Shown: positions 18,493 through 27,347 of the stretch, one piece after another
How positions within the stretch are numbered: position 1 is the stretch's first letter
Layout of the letters: each line of letters begins with the position of its first letter
Assembly: GCA_030603365.1 (NCBI GenBank)
Contig: JAUVXV010000013.1
Coordinates: 1-45,432 of the forward strand
Direction: 5' to 3'
Length of the DNA stretch: 45,432 nt
Origin: Candidatus Heimdallarchaeota archaeon
GTDB lineage: Archaea; Asgardarchaeota; Heimdallarchaeia; Heimdallarchaeales; Heimdallarchaeaceae
The notes under the pieces: model-generated
Told to the model about the DNA's origin: nothing
What the model saw: the letters and a program-made list of their open reading frames with translations, nothing else
The model's database searches: none
Made by a program: the position numbers and the translations under genes

Positions 18493-19551
18493 ATGAGCAA
18501 TACAGCAACAAAAAAACGAAGATCAAATTTTGCTTTATTAAATAGAGAAGTTATAAAACCAGGGTATTGTACTAGTTGTGGGGGATGTGAAGCTGTATGC
18601 CCCGTATTTGTTATTTCTATTGATCAATTGGTTCCTAAACTCATCGGAGGGTGTATTTCTTGTGGAGCTTGTGTAGATGTTTGTTTAAGATATAAACAAA
18701 GAGTGGAACAAGCTGCTGTTGAAGAAGAGAGTCTCGGTGAAATAATAGAGTTGTACAAAGGTAGATCAAAACTTGAGGATATCAAAGATAATTCACAAAA
18801 TGGGGGCGTTGTAACCACCTTACTCCTTACAGCGATGAGGAAAGAGAAAATTGATGGTGCATTAGTTACAACCCATATTTCTGATCTGCTAGGACCTGTT
18901 CCAATGCTTGCATTAAATGAACTTGATATAAGAAAAGCTTCGAAATCAAAATATACCCTAAATCCTGTACTTATAAAACTACCAGCAATTAAATTAAGTC
19001 ATAAGGAAAAAGTAGCTTGTGTTGGTTTGCCATGTCATACTGAAACATTATCAAATGCAATTGAAATGAAGAATCTAGGTGCTGATTTCAGAGTTGATTA
19101 TAAAATAGGTCTTTTCTGTATGAGCAGTTATAACCCTTCAACTTTCCGCAATATTATAAGTCAGAATTTAGGATTGGATGCAGAATCGTTGTATAAAACC
19201 GATTGTGCGAGAGGTAAATTCTTCTTTGTTGGTCCAGATGGAACTACTGATATAAAAATTAAAGAATGTTCTGAAGCAAAAGCTGAGGGCTGTAAATATT
19301 GTTTAGATTTCTCCGCTGAATTTGCTGATATTTCTGTTGGTAATGTTGGTGTAGGTGATGATAGTAATATCATCCTTATAAGAACTGAAGCAGGAAAAGC
19401 ATTATTTGATTTTGCTCTTAAAGAAAATGTTTTGGACGTAGAAAAAGTAGAAAAAGATAAGTGGGAAGAATCATTAGCAGCTGCAAAGAAACTATCTACA
19501 ATAAAGAAAAAAGGAGCTAAATCCCTTCCTCCTATCGAATCTCCAAAATAA
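18493..19551 (+). CDS. FrhB/FdhB-like F420-dependent oxidoreductase subunit
   Basis: The 352-residue protein belongs to the coenzyme F420 hydrogenase/dehydrogenase beta-subunit group, which binds FAD and Fe-S clusters and exchanges electrons with F420 or ferredoxin. Two Cys motifs lie at the N terminus (CTSCGGCEAVCPV and CISCGACVDVC), then NGGVVTTLLLTAM and the conserved CVGLPCHTETL, with further cysteines in EGCKYCLDF. The ATG at 18493 is chosen because GGAG lies about 10 nt upstream; the TTG at 18478 overlaps that site. CofE follows 16 nt downstream, which supports an F420 connection. No hydrogenase large subunit is near, so it probably works with a partner encoded elsewhere or alone. Confidence 0.85.
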   Translation: MSNTATKKRRSNFALLNREVIKPGYCTSCGGCEAVCPVFVISIDQLVPKLIGGCISCGACVDVCLRYKQRVEQAAVEEESLGEIIELYKGRSKLEDIKDNSQNGGVVTTLLLTAMRKEKIDGALVTTHISDLLGPVPMLALNELDIRKASKSKYTLNPVLIKLPAIKLSHKEKVACVGLPCHTETLSNAIEMKNLGADFRVDYKIGLFCMSSYNPSTFRNIISQNLGLDAESLYKTDCARGKFFFVGPDGTTDIKIKECSEAKAEGCKYCLDFSAEFADISVGNVGVGDDSNIILIRTEAGKALFDFALKENVLDVEKVEKDKWEESLAAAKKLSTIKKKGAKSLPPIESPK

Positions 19552-19567
19552 TAATTGAAAAAAATAG

Positions 19568-20326
19568 GTGAGAGCCATATCTCGTATAGAACTCATCCCT
19601 GTAAGATTACCTATAGTTCAGAAGGATGATGACATTTCCCAGTTAATTCTATTGTCTCTAGACGATGCTAATATAACAATTGAAAATAGTGATGTTTTTG
19701 TTATAGCCCATACAATTGTATCTAGAGCTGAAGGGAAAGAGTTCCATATACCATCTCTCCACTCATCTCCTTTTGCAGAATATATAGCTAGAAAGACAGG
19801 AAAAGATCCAGCTTTAGTTCATCTAATACTTGAAGAAGCGGAACAAATCTTGAAAGTTCAAAACAATATTATTATTACCAAAACGAAACATGGATGGATA
19901 TGTGCAAATTCAGCTATTGATCAATCAAATTCTAGACCAAATTGCGCAGTGTCTCTACCTTCTGATTCTAATGCTTCTGCTGAGAAAATTGGCAAATATT
20001 TGAAAAAAATGGTAGGTAAAGAATTAGCAATCATCATTTCAGATACACATGGACGCGCATTAAGAAGAGGAGCTATCAATGTGGCAATCGGTTCTTATAA
20101 CTTTCCAGTTATTGATGATGTTAGAGGAAGAAAAGACATTTTTGGCTATGAACTAAAAGCTACTATAGTCGCTCTAGCAGACGAAGTGGCATCTGCTGCG
20201 GAGTTAGTTATGGGTCAAGCTGGGGAGATGATACCCGTTGTAATTATTAGAGGGTTGGAATTTAAGTCTCCTATATCAGACATTTCAGAATTACAATTTG
20301 ATGATGATAGAAGGTTATTTAGGTAA
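19568..20326 (+). CDS. cofE: Coenzyme F420-0:L-glutamate ligase
   Basis: CofE adds glutamates to F420-0 with GTP in the last step of F420 biosynthesis. The 252-residue product has the family's N-terminal IELIPVRLPIVQKDDDISQLI, then VFVIAHTIVSRAEGKE, the metal and substrate region WICANSAIDQSNS, IIISDTHGRALRRGAINVAIG and DEVASAAELVMGQAGE. The start is uncertain: the GTG at 19568 has no SD in front and is itself part of a GGTGA, which would be well placed (5 nt) for the ATA at 19577. It forms a pair with the FrhB-like gene. It implies that the organism makes F420. Confidence 0.93.
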   Translation: MRAISRIELIPVRLPIVQKDDDISQLILLSLDDANITIENSDVFVIAHTIVSRAEGKEFHIPSLHSSPFAEYIARKTGKDPALVHLILEEAEQILKVQNNIIITKTKHGWICANSAIDQSNSRPNCAVSLPSDSNASAEKIGKYLKKMVGKELAIIISDTHGRALRRGAINVAIGSYNFPVIDDVRGRKDIFGYELKATIVALADEVASAAELVMGQAGEMIPVVIIRGLEFKSPISDISELQFDDDRRLFR

Positions 20327-20411
20327 TTAAATTCAAGTTGTCACCAACACTACTTTAAAAAAACGAAGGATTTTAAACTAGTATACCTATCTGTACTTAA
20401 GGTGTTCATTA

Positions 20412-21131
20412 TTGTTTAAAGGAATGCGGAAGTCTGTAGCAGAAAGAGCCAACGAAGAATTAGGTAACGCTAGACAGGCTGCTCAAAGAAAAGACTATCA
20501 GGTTGCAGTGGAATGTACTGAAAAAGCTCTGGAGTTTCTTGAAGATGAAAAAAACCGCAAAAAGATGGATATGGCTAAAGCATTGTATAATGAATATCAA
20601 GGAATGAACGCTATTAAGTTTAACAAGGCGTTAGAAGCTGCAAATTATCTTGGAAGGTCTGGGGGATTTTATCACCGATTAGGTATGCTAACTGATCATC
20701 AAAGAGTTTTCGAACAACAAGCAAAAATTCTACGGGTGGTAGCTAGACAATACATGCAAGATAAGAAATTTGTAGACGCTGCGTCGTATTTTGAACGTGC
20801 TGCAATGGCTTACCAGAAATTCGATAAAAAAGCTGACGAGTTAGATTGTAAAGCCAAATCATATATCTCTAGAGCAGCTGCGGAAAAAAATATTTCAGGT
20901 AGAAAACTCTACCTCAAAAAAGCTGTGGAATTAATAGAAGAACGGGGTTCAGATGAACCTGTAATTAAAGCACATTTATCTTATTATAATGCTCTTTTTG
21001 TGGAAGAAGAAAGACCAGATCTTGCTCTGAAGTACTATACTGAAGCTCTGCAAAATTATCAACTTGCAGGAATACAAAGTAGAATAGAAGAAATAAAATC
21101 TAAAATTCAGAAGCTTATAGAACTTGTGTGA
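20412..21131 (+). CDS. TPR-like helical-repeat protein
   Basis: The 239-residue protein is all-helical with repeated TPR-type pairs: ARQAAQRKDYQVAVECTEKAL, VARQYMQDKKFVDAASYFERAA, and PDLALKYYTEALQNYQLAG. The layout recalls alpha-SNAP-like or other TPR adaptors, but I cannot assign a subfamily. No membrane segment or catalytic motif is present, so it is probably a cytosolic scaffold. The TTG at 20412 has GGTG 7 nt upstream and is preferred; the ATG at 20424 is the alternative. It is transcribed apart from its neighbours. Confidence 0.65.
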   Translation: MFKGMRKSVAERANEELGNARQAAQRKDYQVAVECTEKALEFLEDEKNRKKMDMAKALYNEYQGMNAIKFNKALEAANYLGRSGGFYHRLGMLTDHQRVFEQQAKILRVVARQYMQDKKFVDAASYFERAAMAYQKFDKKADELDCKAKSYISRAAAEKNISGRKLYLKKAVELIEERGSDEPVIKAHLSYYNALFVEEERPDLALKYYTEALQNYQLAGIQSRIEEIKSKIQKLIELV

Positions 21132-21220
21132 AAATTCTAACAGACACCAACAACAGATTTAAAAGAACTTTTCTCCTAAAGATGTAATAGGAAATAATAT
21201 ATTATAAGGAGGAAAAATAG

Positions 21221-21472
21221 TTGGTAAGTATATTACAAGCTTTGAAGGTTTCTGCATTATTCTTAATTTTGGGTATAATTCCTTTAATAGTCGCTATATT
21301 CTCAATTTTCGCATTATATAACGGAGGAATTGCAGAATTCGGTTTTATTGCACTTGACCTATCAGGACACTCTTATGTTTGGATAATTGGGTTGGTTGTA
21401 GGATTGATTGTATTTTTCATAGGACTATTCAAAGCAATAGGCGATATTACTGAAGCTGCGTTAATTGAGTAA
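21221..21472 (+). CDS. Small two-TM membrane protein, unknown function
   Basis: The 83-residue product has two transmembrane helices (about 8-32 and 48-70) joined by a short loop (ALYNGGIAEFGFIALDLSGHS). The start is a TTG with a strong GGAGGA site 8 nt before it. No family is recognised. A T-rich tract follows, so it is probably monocistronic. Confidence 0.6.
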   Translation: MVSILQALKVSALFLILGIIPLIVAIFSIFALYNGGIAEFGFIALDLSGHSYVWIIGLVVGLIVFFIGLFKAIGDITEAALIE

Positions 21473-21483
21473 AAAGCTCTTGT

Positions 21484-21508
21484 CTTTTTACATTAACCTC
21501 TTTTTTTA
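21484..21508 (+). terminator. T-rich terminator
   Basis: CTTTTTA and CTCTTTTTTTA tracts follow the small membrane protein gene and precede the PrsW-like operon. Confidence 0.4.
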
Positions 21509-21627
21509 GTTTTACAATTGCCACTATAGAATTACGTCATTTTACCCAAAATAGATTTAAGTGTATATTATAAGATTCAACAAGAGAAATTCAATATTAG
21601 CTCACTGCTGACTTTTGGAGAGATAAA

Positions 21628-23313
21628 ATGACACCGCCTATTGGTACGTCTAAATTAGAAGAACCCATAAACTCCATATTGGTACCAAGTAGACATTTAT
21701 ACAATCAGATTTTCAATATCTCTTCACTATCTAAATTTTTATTCCTTGGTATTTTGTATGTATTTTTCTATTTTGTGATATACATTCTAAAGATATATTA
21801 CATTAATTCTGTTTATTTCCCAATTATTGCAATATTCGTGATTTTCACTGGTTTTCTAGTCTGGTCTTCCAGTTTCTTTGTAATGTTCTCGATAACAGGG
21901 TCTAATGTTGAAAAATCATTAGTAAAAAAAATTTTTCCCGTTTTGATAATATTAGGAATATTAACAGCTTATCTAGCAATAGTAATTGAAAATAAATTCC
22001 TAACTCTTGTAACCATTTTAACTGAAACCCCTTTATTTTTTGGTGTTGCCGTTAACATTTCTTTTGCTCAATTAGTTAACATAATTTTTTATGTGTATGT
22101 AGTTCCAGTTCTTGAAGAAATTGCAAAAATTTTTCCTATTTTAATCTTGATGGGTAATTTTGCTAAGATATCTATAAGAGATAGGAAAATACTAACACCT
22201 CTAACTCCATCACATCGTACTATTGTCTTATTTGGAGGGTTTTTTGGTGCCTGGTTTGACTTATTTGAGCAAATTTTGTCCTTTTCTGTTTCATCGAATG
22301 TAGTCTCATTAATCTCTAATAGATCTATATACCCTCTTCATAGTGTAACTGCAATGATAACAGCTTTTGGAGTTGGTTGGATTTTTGTTAGTCGTAAGAA
22401 CCTAAATAAGATATGGAAATTCTTGATATTTCTAGTTTCTCTTACGGTTTCCAGTATTTTCCATGGTTTGTGGAACAACAACTATTGGATTGAAGATGAT
22501 CCAATTTTACGCTTAAATAACTTAACAATTTTGGGGTATGTTTCTTATGGATTATTTGCACTTTTTCTTATATGGATATTAATCAAAGTGCCAAAACTGT
22601 GCTCTAACTGTTATAGTGAACATTTAGCAAAAGAGTGTACTATATTTAGTTCTGTTTCGAAGAAACACAAAATTAACCTTGAAAAAAATAAAATAATCAA
22701 AGACATATATGACGAATCTTCTGGCTTGATGCGGTGTCCTGAATGCCAGGTTCATCTATACAATGGTGAGTTCTGTATAAACTGTTGGTCCTTTCCAAAA
22801 CTACAATGTGAAAATTGTAATCAGATTATTCCTGCATTTTCTCGGAATTGTTGGGCATGTGGGACTGAAGTCCCATCATTGATTGATAAAATGTCTTCCT
22901 CTTCTCCTCCAATGTACATTAACATTGCTGTAGGATTTACACGAATTCTTGGTATGGGAATAATTGTCGTGTTCTTTTTTATTTTTCTAAATGCATCAAA
23001 TACATTAGTTTTCCTCGGAAATACAATTTTCTTACTTGGGGTAATAATTTCAATTGGTATTACTATTATCTGGTTCAAATCAAGTGAAAATAGAGTCAAA
23101 TCAATGTTGACATCGATGAATGTAACATCGATTATAGCTTTAAACATAATTATAATGGTTCTTTATTTGGTTATTTTTGGGTCACTTTTAATAATCTCAA
23201 TAGCACAATTATTTTTTGGTTTACTAGGGATAAGTCTATTACTCCTATTAGCTATAGGGTGCATATTTTTCCTTTCTAAAGTAATTGGAGGTACTAATTT
23301 AATAATAATTTAG
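21628..23313 (+). CDS. PrsW-like intramembrane protease fused to zinc ribbons
   Basis: The first 315 residues are a multi-TM domain with all PrsW-type motifs: EExxK as LEEIAKI (Glu163, Glu164), FxxxE as FDLFEQ (Glu214), His238 in HSVTAMITAFG, and His279 in FHGLWNNN. PrsW proteins are intramembrane metalloproteases of the CPBP/Abi superfamily that clip membrane-bound regulators. Residues 325-415 contain at least two Cys4 zinc ribbons (CSNC...; CPEC...CINC; CENC...CWAC). Four more TM helices end the protein. GGAGAG precedes the ATG. It is the first gene of a tight run through DUF4129, DUF4350, MoxR and DUF58; the likely substrate is one of these membrane proteins, which is inference. Confidence 0.8.
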   Translation: MTPPIGTSKLEEPINSILVPSRHLYNQIFNISSLSKFLFLGILYVFFYFVIYILKIYYINSVYFPIIAIFVIFTGFLVWSSSFFVMFSITGSNVEKSLVKKIFPVLIILGILTAYLAIVIENKFLTLVTILTETPLFFGVAVNISFAQLVNIIFYVYVVPVLEEIAKIFPILILMGNFAKISIRDRKILTPLTPSHRTIVLFGGFFGAWFDLFEQILSFSVSSNVVSLISNRSIYPLHSVTAMITAFGVGWIFVSRKNLNKIWKFLIFLVSLTVSSIFHGLWNNNYWIEDDPILRLNNLTILGYVSYGLFALFLIWILIKVPKLCSNCYSEHLAKECTIFSSVSKKHKINLEKNKIIKDIYDESSGLMRCPECQVHLYNGEFCINCWSFPKLQCENCNQIIPAFSRNCWACGTEVPSLIDKMSSSSPPMYINIAVGFTRILGMGIIVVFFFIFLNASNTLVFLGNTIFLLGVIISIGITIIWFKSSENRVKSMLTSMNVTSIIALNIIIMVLYLVIFGSLLIISIAQLFFGLLGISLLLLLAIGCIFFLSKVIGGTNLIII

Positions 23314-23324
23314 GTGAAATATGA

Positions 23325-24326
23325 ATGGGTATTGATCGCAGACAACAATATGTTCCTCCAAAACCGAAGAAAGATAAGGAAGATTCACCTACGTTTAAAC
23401 TGGAATTTCGTTATCTTTTAACCAAATTCATTTTTCCTCACATGAAAAATAGAGGAAAAAGGGAATATGTGGGGATTCTAATTAGAAGAATATCCACATA
23501 TCTTGCAATAAGTTATGCAGTTTCAATTTTCTTTGGAATTGTTCTTTTTTATTTAGATGATTTGTCGATTATTTATGGAACTGTGTGGAATCCTGAAGAA
23601 ATTCTGTATTTGCCATTTCTTTTTACTTTTATGTCTCAAGAAGCAGAAGCTCTTATAACAAGCTATGTTCTTACAGTCTTTGTACCTTTCTTGATAGCTG
23701 CTACTATTTGCGCGTTAATTTGGAGAGACGAAGCAAGAGATTTAGTGTTGATGTCATCATTTATTACCTTCGGACTTTTTATCATTCTACATTTATCACA
23801 ACTTATAATTTTCACTTCAATCGCTGCAAGTGTCTCAGGCATTTTCTCAGGATTTTGGTACATTGCTTATGTTTTTCTTTTCTCCCTCTCCTTTCTGATT
23901 ATAAGTGCTCTTGGAGGTTCAATAGGAGTTAGAATTGGTAAAATTCTTACAAATGTATTTTTCTCAAGGAAGGGAGCAAAAATCTATTATTCACATCTTC
24001 TTAATCCGGAGATGCCTTTATCTGTTAAAACTATTTTTGATTTGGAAAAACCTCCACAAAGAGATGATAGACGATTTAATGCAATATCAATGGTTTACTT
24101 GCACAATCGAGTTGTAAAATTACTTAAATCATCACAGAAGAAACATTGCACCTATTTTACTGAAGGTAAATGTGCTTATTTAGGTTATACAACATCGGTT
24201 CATAAATATCAGATTTGCGTTACAGATTATTGGCCACTATGTAAGGTATATGCCTTCTTAAGTCAAAGTAAATTTCTTCTTAAAGAATCATCGGTAGGTG
24301 AAAATAATGTCAAAAAGGGTTCGTAA
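23325..24326 (+). CDS. Multi-TM protein with Cys-rich C-terminal tail
   Basis: The family is not recognised. The 333-residue protein has a polar N terminus (1-45), four or five TM helices between about 50 and 210, and a cytosolic tail with a compact Cys/His set near residues 275-310: HCTYFTEGKC, AYLGYTTSVHKYQIC and DYWPLC. Four Cys and one or two His at such spacing could bind zinc or an Fe-S cluster. AGGTGA lies just before the ATG, overlapping the PrsW-like stop, and the next gene starts inside its last codons, so it is an integral part of the module-1 operon. Confidence 0.65.
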   Translation: MGIDRRQQYVPPKPKKDKEDSPTFKLEFRYLLTKFIFPHMKNRGKREYVGILIRRISTYLAISYAVSIFFGIVLFYLDDLSIIYGTVWNPEEILYLPFLFTFMSQEAEALITSYVLTVFVPFLIAATICALIWRDEARDLVLMSSFITFGLFIILHLSQLIIFTSIAASVSGIFSGFWYIAYVFLFSLSFLIISALGGSIGVRIGKILTNVFFSRKGAKIYYSHLLNPEMPLSVKTIFDLEKPPQRDDRRFNAISMVYLHNRVVKLLKSSQKKHCTYFTEGKCAYLGYTTSVHKYQICVTDYWPLCKVYAFLSQSKFLLKESSVGENNVKKGS

Positions 24327-25095
24327 GTTGTTCAATGTAAGAATCATTCTTCTTCTTACCTGCATTATTGTTTTCATTTTACTAAACAGTACTCAAGAAA
24401 GTTTTGTACAAATAAGTGATATGGCATCAACTACTTTAGTAACAACAGATACCGGTACTGAAAGTTTTACAGATACATATTCCGAGCTAACGCCTACAGG
24501 TCCAACTTTTCCTACTTATAACCCACCTGATACAAACAACAATGGAGGAATTATAGATGGTGGAAACAGACCCATGTTACCTGCTCAAGTTATACCAATA
24601 ATAATTGGAACTGTAATAGGTGTATTAATCATTGCTTTACTACTTCAGAGAAGAAGAGCTGAAAAGAGTTCTGGATACTTTAAACAATTAGAAAGGTCTT
24701 CACCTTCTATAGTAAGAAGAAAAAGGGAGAAGTTTAGAACACAGATTAGTACATTAGTTGAAATTCTTACTGAATATCTTGAAGAAGGAAAATATACTGA
24801 GGGAGTAATCTACGGATATCATCAATTAGATAAGAATACAAAAAGAATACTGGGAACTCGGAGAGAAACCTATCTTACTCCAAAAGAATTTGCGAGTTCA
24901 CTAGAACTTCCTGAGATAATTGTTCCGCTGAAATGGATCGTAGAAACCTTCTATGTGGCAAGATATAGAATATCCCCTATGGGCTATGAGGATTTGAAAG
25001 AGTTCATTATACATTTACAAACTCTCAAAGAGATGAGTAAATCTGGCGCTGATATCAAAATTATTAGAAGAGATATTGATGGTGATGAAGAATGA
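24307..25095 (+). CDS. DUF4129 membrane protein (module 1)
   Basis: The 262-residue protein has an N-terminal signal or anchor helix (about 10-28), a Ser/Thr/Pro/Asn-rich outer segment, a second TM helix (about 95-112), then a basic RRRAEK stop-transfer and a cytosolic helical domain. That domain (about 145-245) carries the DUF4129 pattern: an ILTEYLEEGKYTEGVIYGYH repeat, the LTPKEFASSL helix and VETFYVARYRI. DUF4129 tails often accompany transglutaminase, MoxR and DUF58 genes. The ATG at 24307 has AGGTGA 7 nt upstream; the GTG at 24298 is part of that site. It overlaps the gene before by 20 nt and the next by 4 nt (ATGA). Confidence 0.78.
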   Translation: MSKRVRKLFNVRIILLLTCIIVFILLNSTQESFVQISDMASTTLVTTDTGTESFTDTYSELTPTGPTFPTYNPPDTNNNGGIIDGGNRPMLPAQVIPIIIGTVIGVLIIALLLQRRRAEKSSGYFKQLERSSPSIVRRKREKFRTQISTLVEILTEYLEEGKYTEGVIYGYHQLDKNTKRILGTRRETYLTPKEFASSLELPEIIVPLKWIVETFYVARYRISPMGYEDLKEFIIHLQTLKEMSKSGADIKIIRRDIDGDEE

Positions 25096-26384
25096 GCTTA
25101 TCGAAAGGATTGTTTTCTAAAAAATACTCTCCATTTTTCAAGATGTTTATTCAAACACTTCTTCTTTTCGTTGTTCTTACATTGCCTTTGAGTCTTAATA
25201 TTACCAGTACTCCCCCACCATATACAATGAATGATACTGGCCCAAGTGGGATGTCCACATTCTCTAATCTTCTTCTTCACAATGGTTATAATGTGACTAG
25301 AACAATCTTATCAACTGAACCCATCAAGGATCTGCCTCCTTCTTCTGTTCTGGTAATTGCAGGAGGAGCAAAAAAATATCGCGATTCAGAAAAAGCTGTA
25401 ATAAATGCTTTCATTGCTAACGGTGGAACCATACTACTTCTTGCAAGTGAAGGGGTATCATATGATTTAGCAGAATATCTCGGATTTTATATCACTTCTT
25501 CAATTTTACTGGATACAGCTGCCTCAAATACAACTCCTTCTCCCGATATATTACTGATTGAATCACCATTTAATTCAAGTGACACCCTATGTTTCTTTAG
25601 AGCTAAGCATATAATAACTGTTGCAGAGAGTCCTCACCAATGGTTGGTTAGTTCTATTAAAACACCTAATACTACCTTCATTGACGAGAACAATGACTAT
25701 CAGTGGAACGTAGTATATGAACCTATTAGAATACATACTGTTGCCACAGTAATAAGGAGAGGATTAGGAACTATTATAATGGTAACTTCAACCAGTTTCC
25801 TAACAAATGATCTCTCAAATTTAGGTTTCAATAATATTAATACTACTTTACAAATCTTAGGCAATATAACTTCGAGTGAACAAACATTGGTCTGTTTTGA
25901 AGAAAGTCATAAGAGGTGGCCATTTACTACAACAGATGGAATAATTAACCAGACATATGGAACTATTATCCTACTATCGAAAACAAAACTTTTCATTTTT
26001 TTGGTTATTATTATACTTCTGCTCTTTTACTATCTAACACCAAGGTTTAGAGAAACATATAAGATGAGAGAATCGTATAAAAAATTCATCTCTGACAGGA
26101 TGTGGAGTAGACGAAGAGAACTTTTCGATACATTTGGTACGGCAATTAAACCCACGGTAGAGGAGAAGTATCTTACATACCTATACTTTCAACATGAATT
26201 GTATCCTAGTAGGGCTTATAATTATTTTATTGCAGAGAAATTAAAATTCATTCCTACACGTTCATTAAATGAGGAAGAGAGAGAGCTCTTTGAGCTTGCA
26301 TTAACAAGAAAACTAGATCATCAAAGTTTCTTATTTCTATTCAAGAAATTGGAAGAAATACAAAAAAGAGGCCGATTTGAATGA
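25092..26384 (+). CDS. DUF4350 membrane protein (module 1)
   Basis: The 430-residue protein has an N-terminal TM helix (about 17-36), a DUF4350-type glutamine-amidotransferase-like outer domain (GPSGMSTFSNLLLHNGYNV, then VLVIAGGAKKY, NGGTILLLASEG and VCFEESH), a second TM helix near 300-318 and a basic cytosolic C-terminal domain of about 110 residues. No Cys nucleophile of active amidotransferases is visible, so the domain is probably a binding unit. It overlaps its neighbours by 4 nt on each side. The protein at 37824 has the same position in module 2. Confidence 0.75.
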   Translation: MSLSKGLFSKKYSPFFKMFIQTLLLFVVLTLPLSLNITSTPPPYTMNDTGPSGMSTFSNLLLHNGYNVTRTILSTEPIKDLPPSSVLVIAGGAKKYRDSEKAVINAFIANGGTILLLASEGVSYDLAEYLGFYITSSILLDTAASNTTPSPDILLIESPFNSSDTLCFFRAKHIITVAESPHQWLVSSIKTPNTTFIDENNDYQWNVVYEPIRIHTVATVIRRGLGTIIMVTSTSFLTNDLSNLGFNNINTTLQILGNITSSEQTLVCFEESHKRWPFTTTDGIINQTYGTIILLSKTKLFIFLVIIILLLFYYLTPRFRETYKMRESYKKFISDRMWSRRRELFDTFGTAIKPTVEEKYLTYLYFQHELYPSRAYNYFIAEKLKFIPTRSLNEEERELFELALTRKLDHQSFLFLFKKLEEIQKRGRFE

Positions 26385-27325
26385 CACAAATACAAGAAAC
26401 AAAAGATATTTTTAATAAAATTATGGATGAAATGAAAAAGAGAATTGTCGGAAATGAGAATGTCATTGAGCTGATGTTTGCTTCTCTTTTGAGTGGAGGA
26501 CACATTCTTCTAGAAGGTGTTCCTGGTATTGCTAAAACATTAATGGCTAGCACTTTAGCTGAAGTAATAAAAGTGGATTTCAAACGAATACAGTTTACTA
26601 GTGATTTGATGCCAGCTGATATTACAGGTGGCAATATTTATGATAGAGAAACTAGTTCTTTTAATTTCATAGAAGGACCAGTTTTCGCTAATGTTTTACT
26701 AGCTGATGAAATCAATAGAAGTCCCCCAAAAGCACAATCCGCTCTTCTAGAAGCAATGCAAGAAAAGCAAGTATCGATAGGTAGAACAACTTACAAACTT
26801 CCAGAACCATTTATGGTAATTGCTACTCAAAACCCTATAGAATCTACAGGAGTATATCCTTTACCAGAAGCTCAAATCGATCGTTTCTTACTAAAAATAC
26901 CTGTTTATCCTCCAACATTACATGGTGAAGTACAGATGCTTCTGAAGAAGAAAGAAAAAATGTTTGCTGATATTGATGTTATAACAAAGATAGAAAAAAT
27001 TCTCAAATTGTCAGCAGAAATTGAAAAGGGTGTAATAATAAGTAACCAGATTATTGAATATATAGCTAAACTAGTTGTTGCAACACGTACCGTACCTTCT
27101 GTTGCTCTAGGCGCTAGTCCCAGAGGATCAATTGCTTTACTAACACTTGGTAGATCAATAGCTGCTATAAGAGGAAGAGATTACGTTGAACCTGATGATA
27201 TAAAATCCATTTTCTATCCAGTAATGAATCATAGACTCATTCTTTCTCCTGAAGCAGAAATTGAACAAGTTCGAATATCAGAAATTATTGAAAACATACT
27301 CGCGGATGTGGAAGTAGTAATCTAA
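26381..27325 (+). CDS. MoxR-family AAA+ ATPase (module 1)
   Basis: MoxR ATPases act as chaperones that mature or load cofactors into partner complexes, commonly with vWA proteins. The 314-residue product has Walker A GVPGIAKT at 46-53, Walker B LLADEINR (Asp109, Glu110), sensor I IATQNPIE, PLPEAQIDRF with the arginine-finger region, and the lid with GASPRGSIALL and RDYVEPDDI. It is closely similar to the MoxR protein at 39504 over its full length, showing a duplication. It starts in the stop codon of the DUF4350 gene (ATGA) and precedes DUF58. Confidence 0.93.
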   Translation: MTQIQETKDIFNKIMDEMKKRIVGNENVIELMFASLLSGGHILLEGVPGIAKTLMASTLAEVIKVDFKRIQFTSDLMPADITGGNIYDRETSSFNFIEGPVFANVLLADEINRSPPKAQSALLEAMQEKQVSIGRTTYKLPEPFMVIATQNPIESTGVYPLPEAQIDRFLLKIPVYPPTLHGEVQMLLKKKEKMFADIDVITKIEKILKLSAEIEKGVIISNQIIEYIAKLVVATRTVPSVALGASPRGSIALLTLGRSIAAIRGRDYVEPDDIKSIFYPVMNHRLILSPEAEIEQVRISEIIENILADVEVVI

Positions 27326-27347
27326 ATTAGACATCGAGGAAAATATT

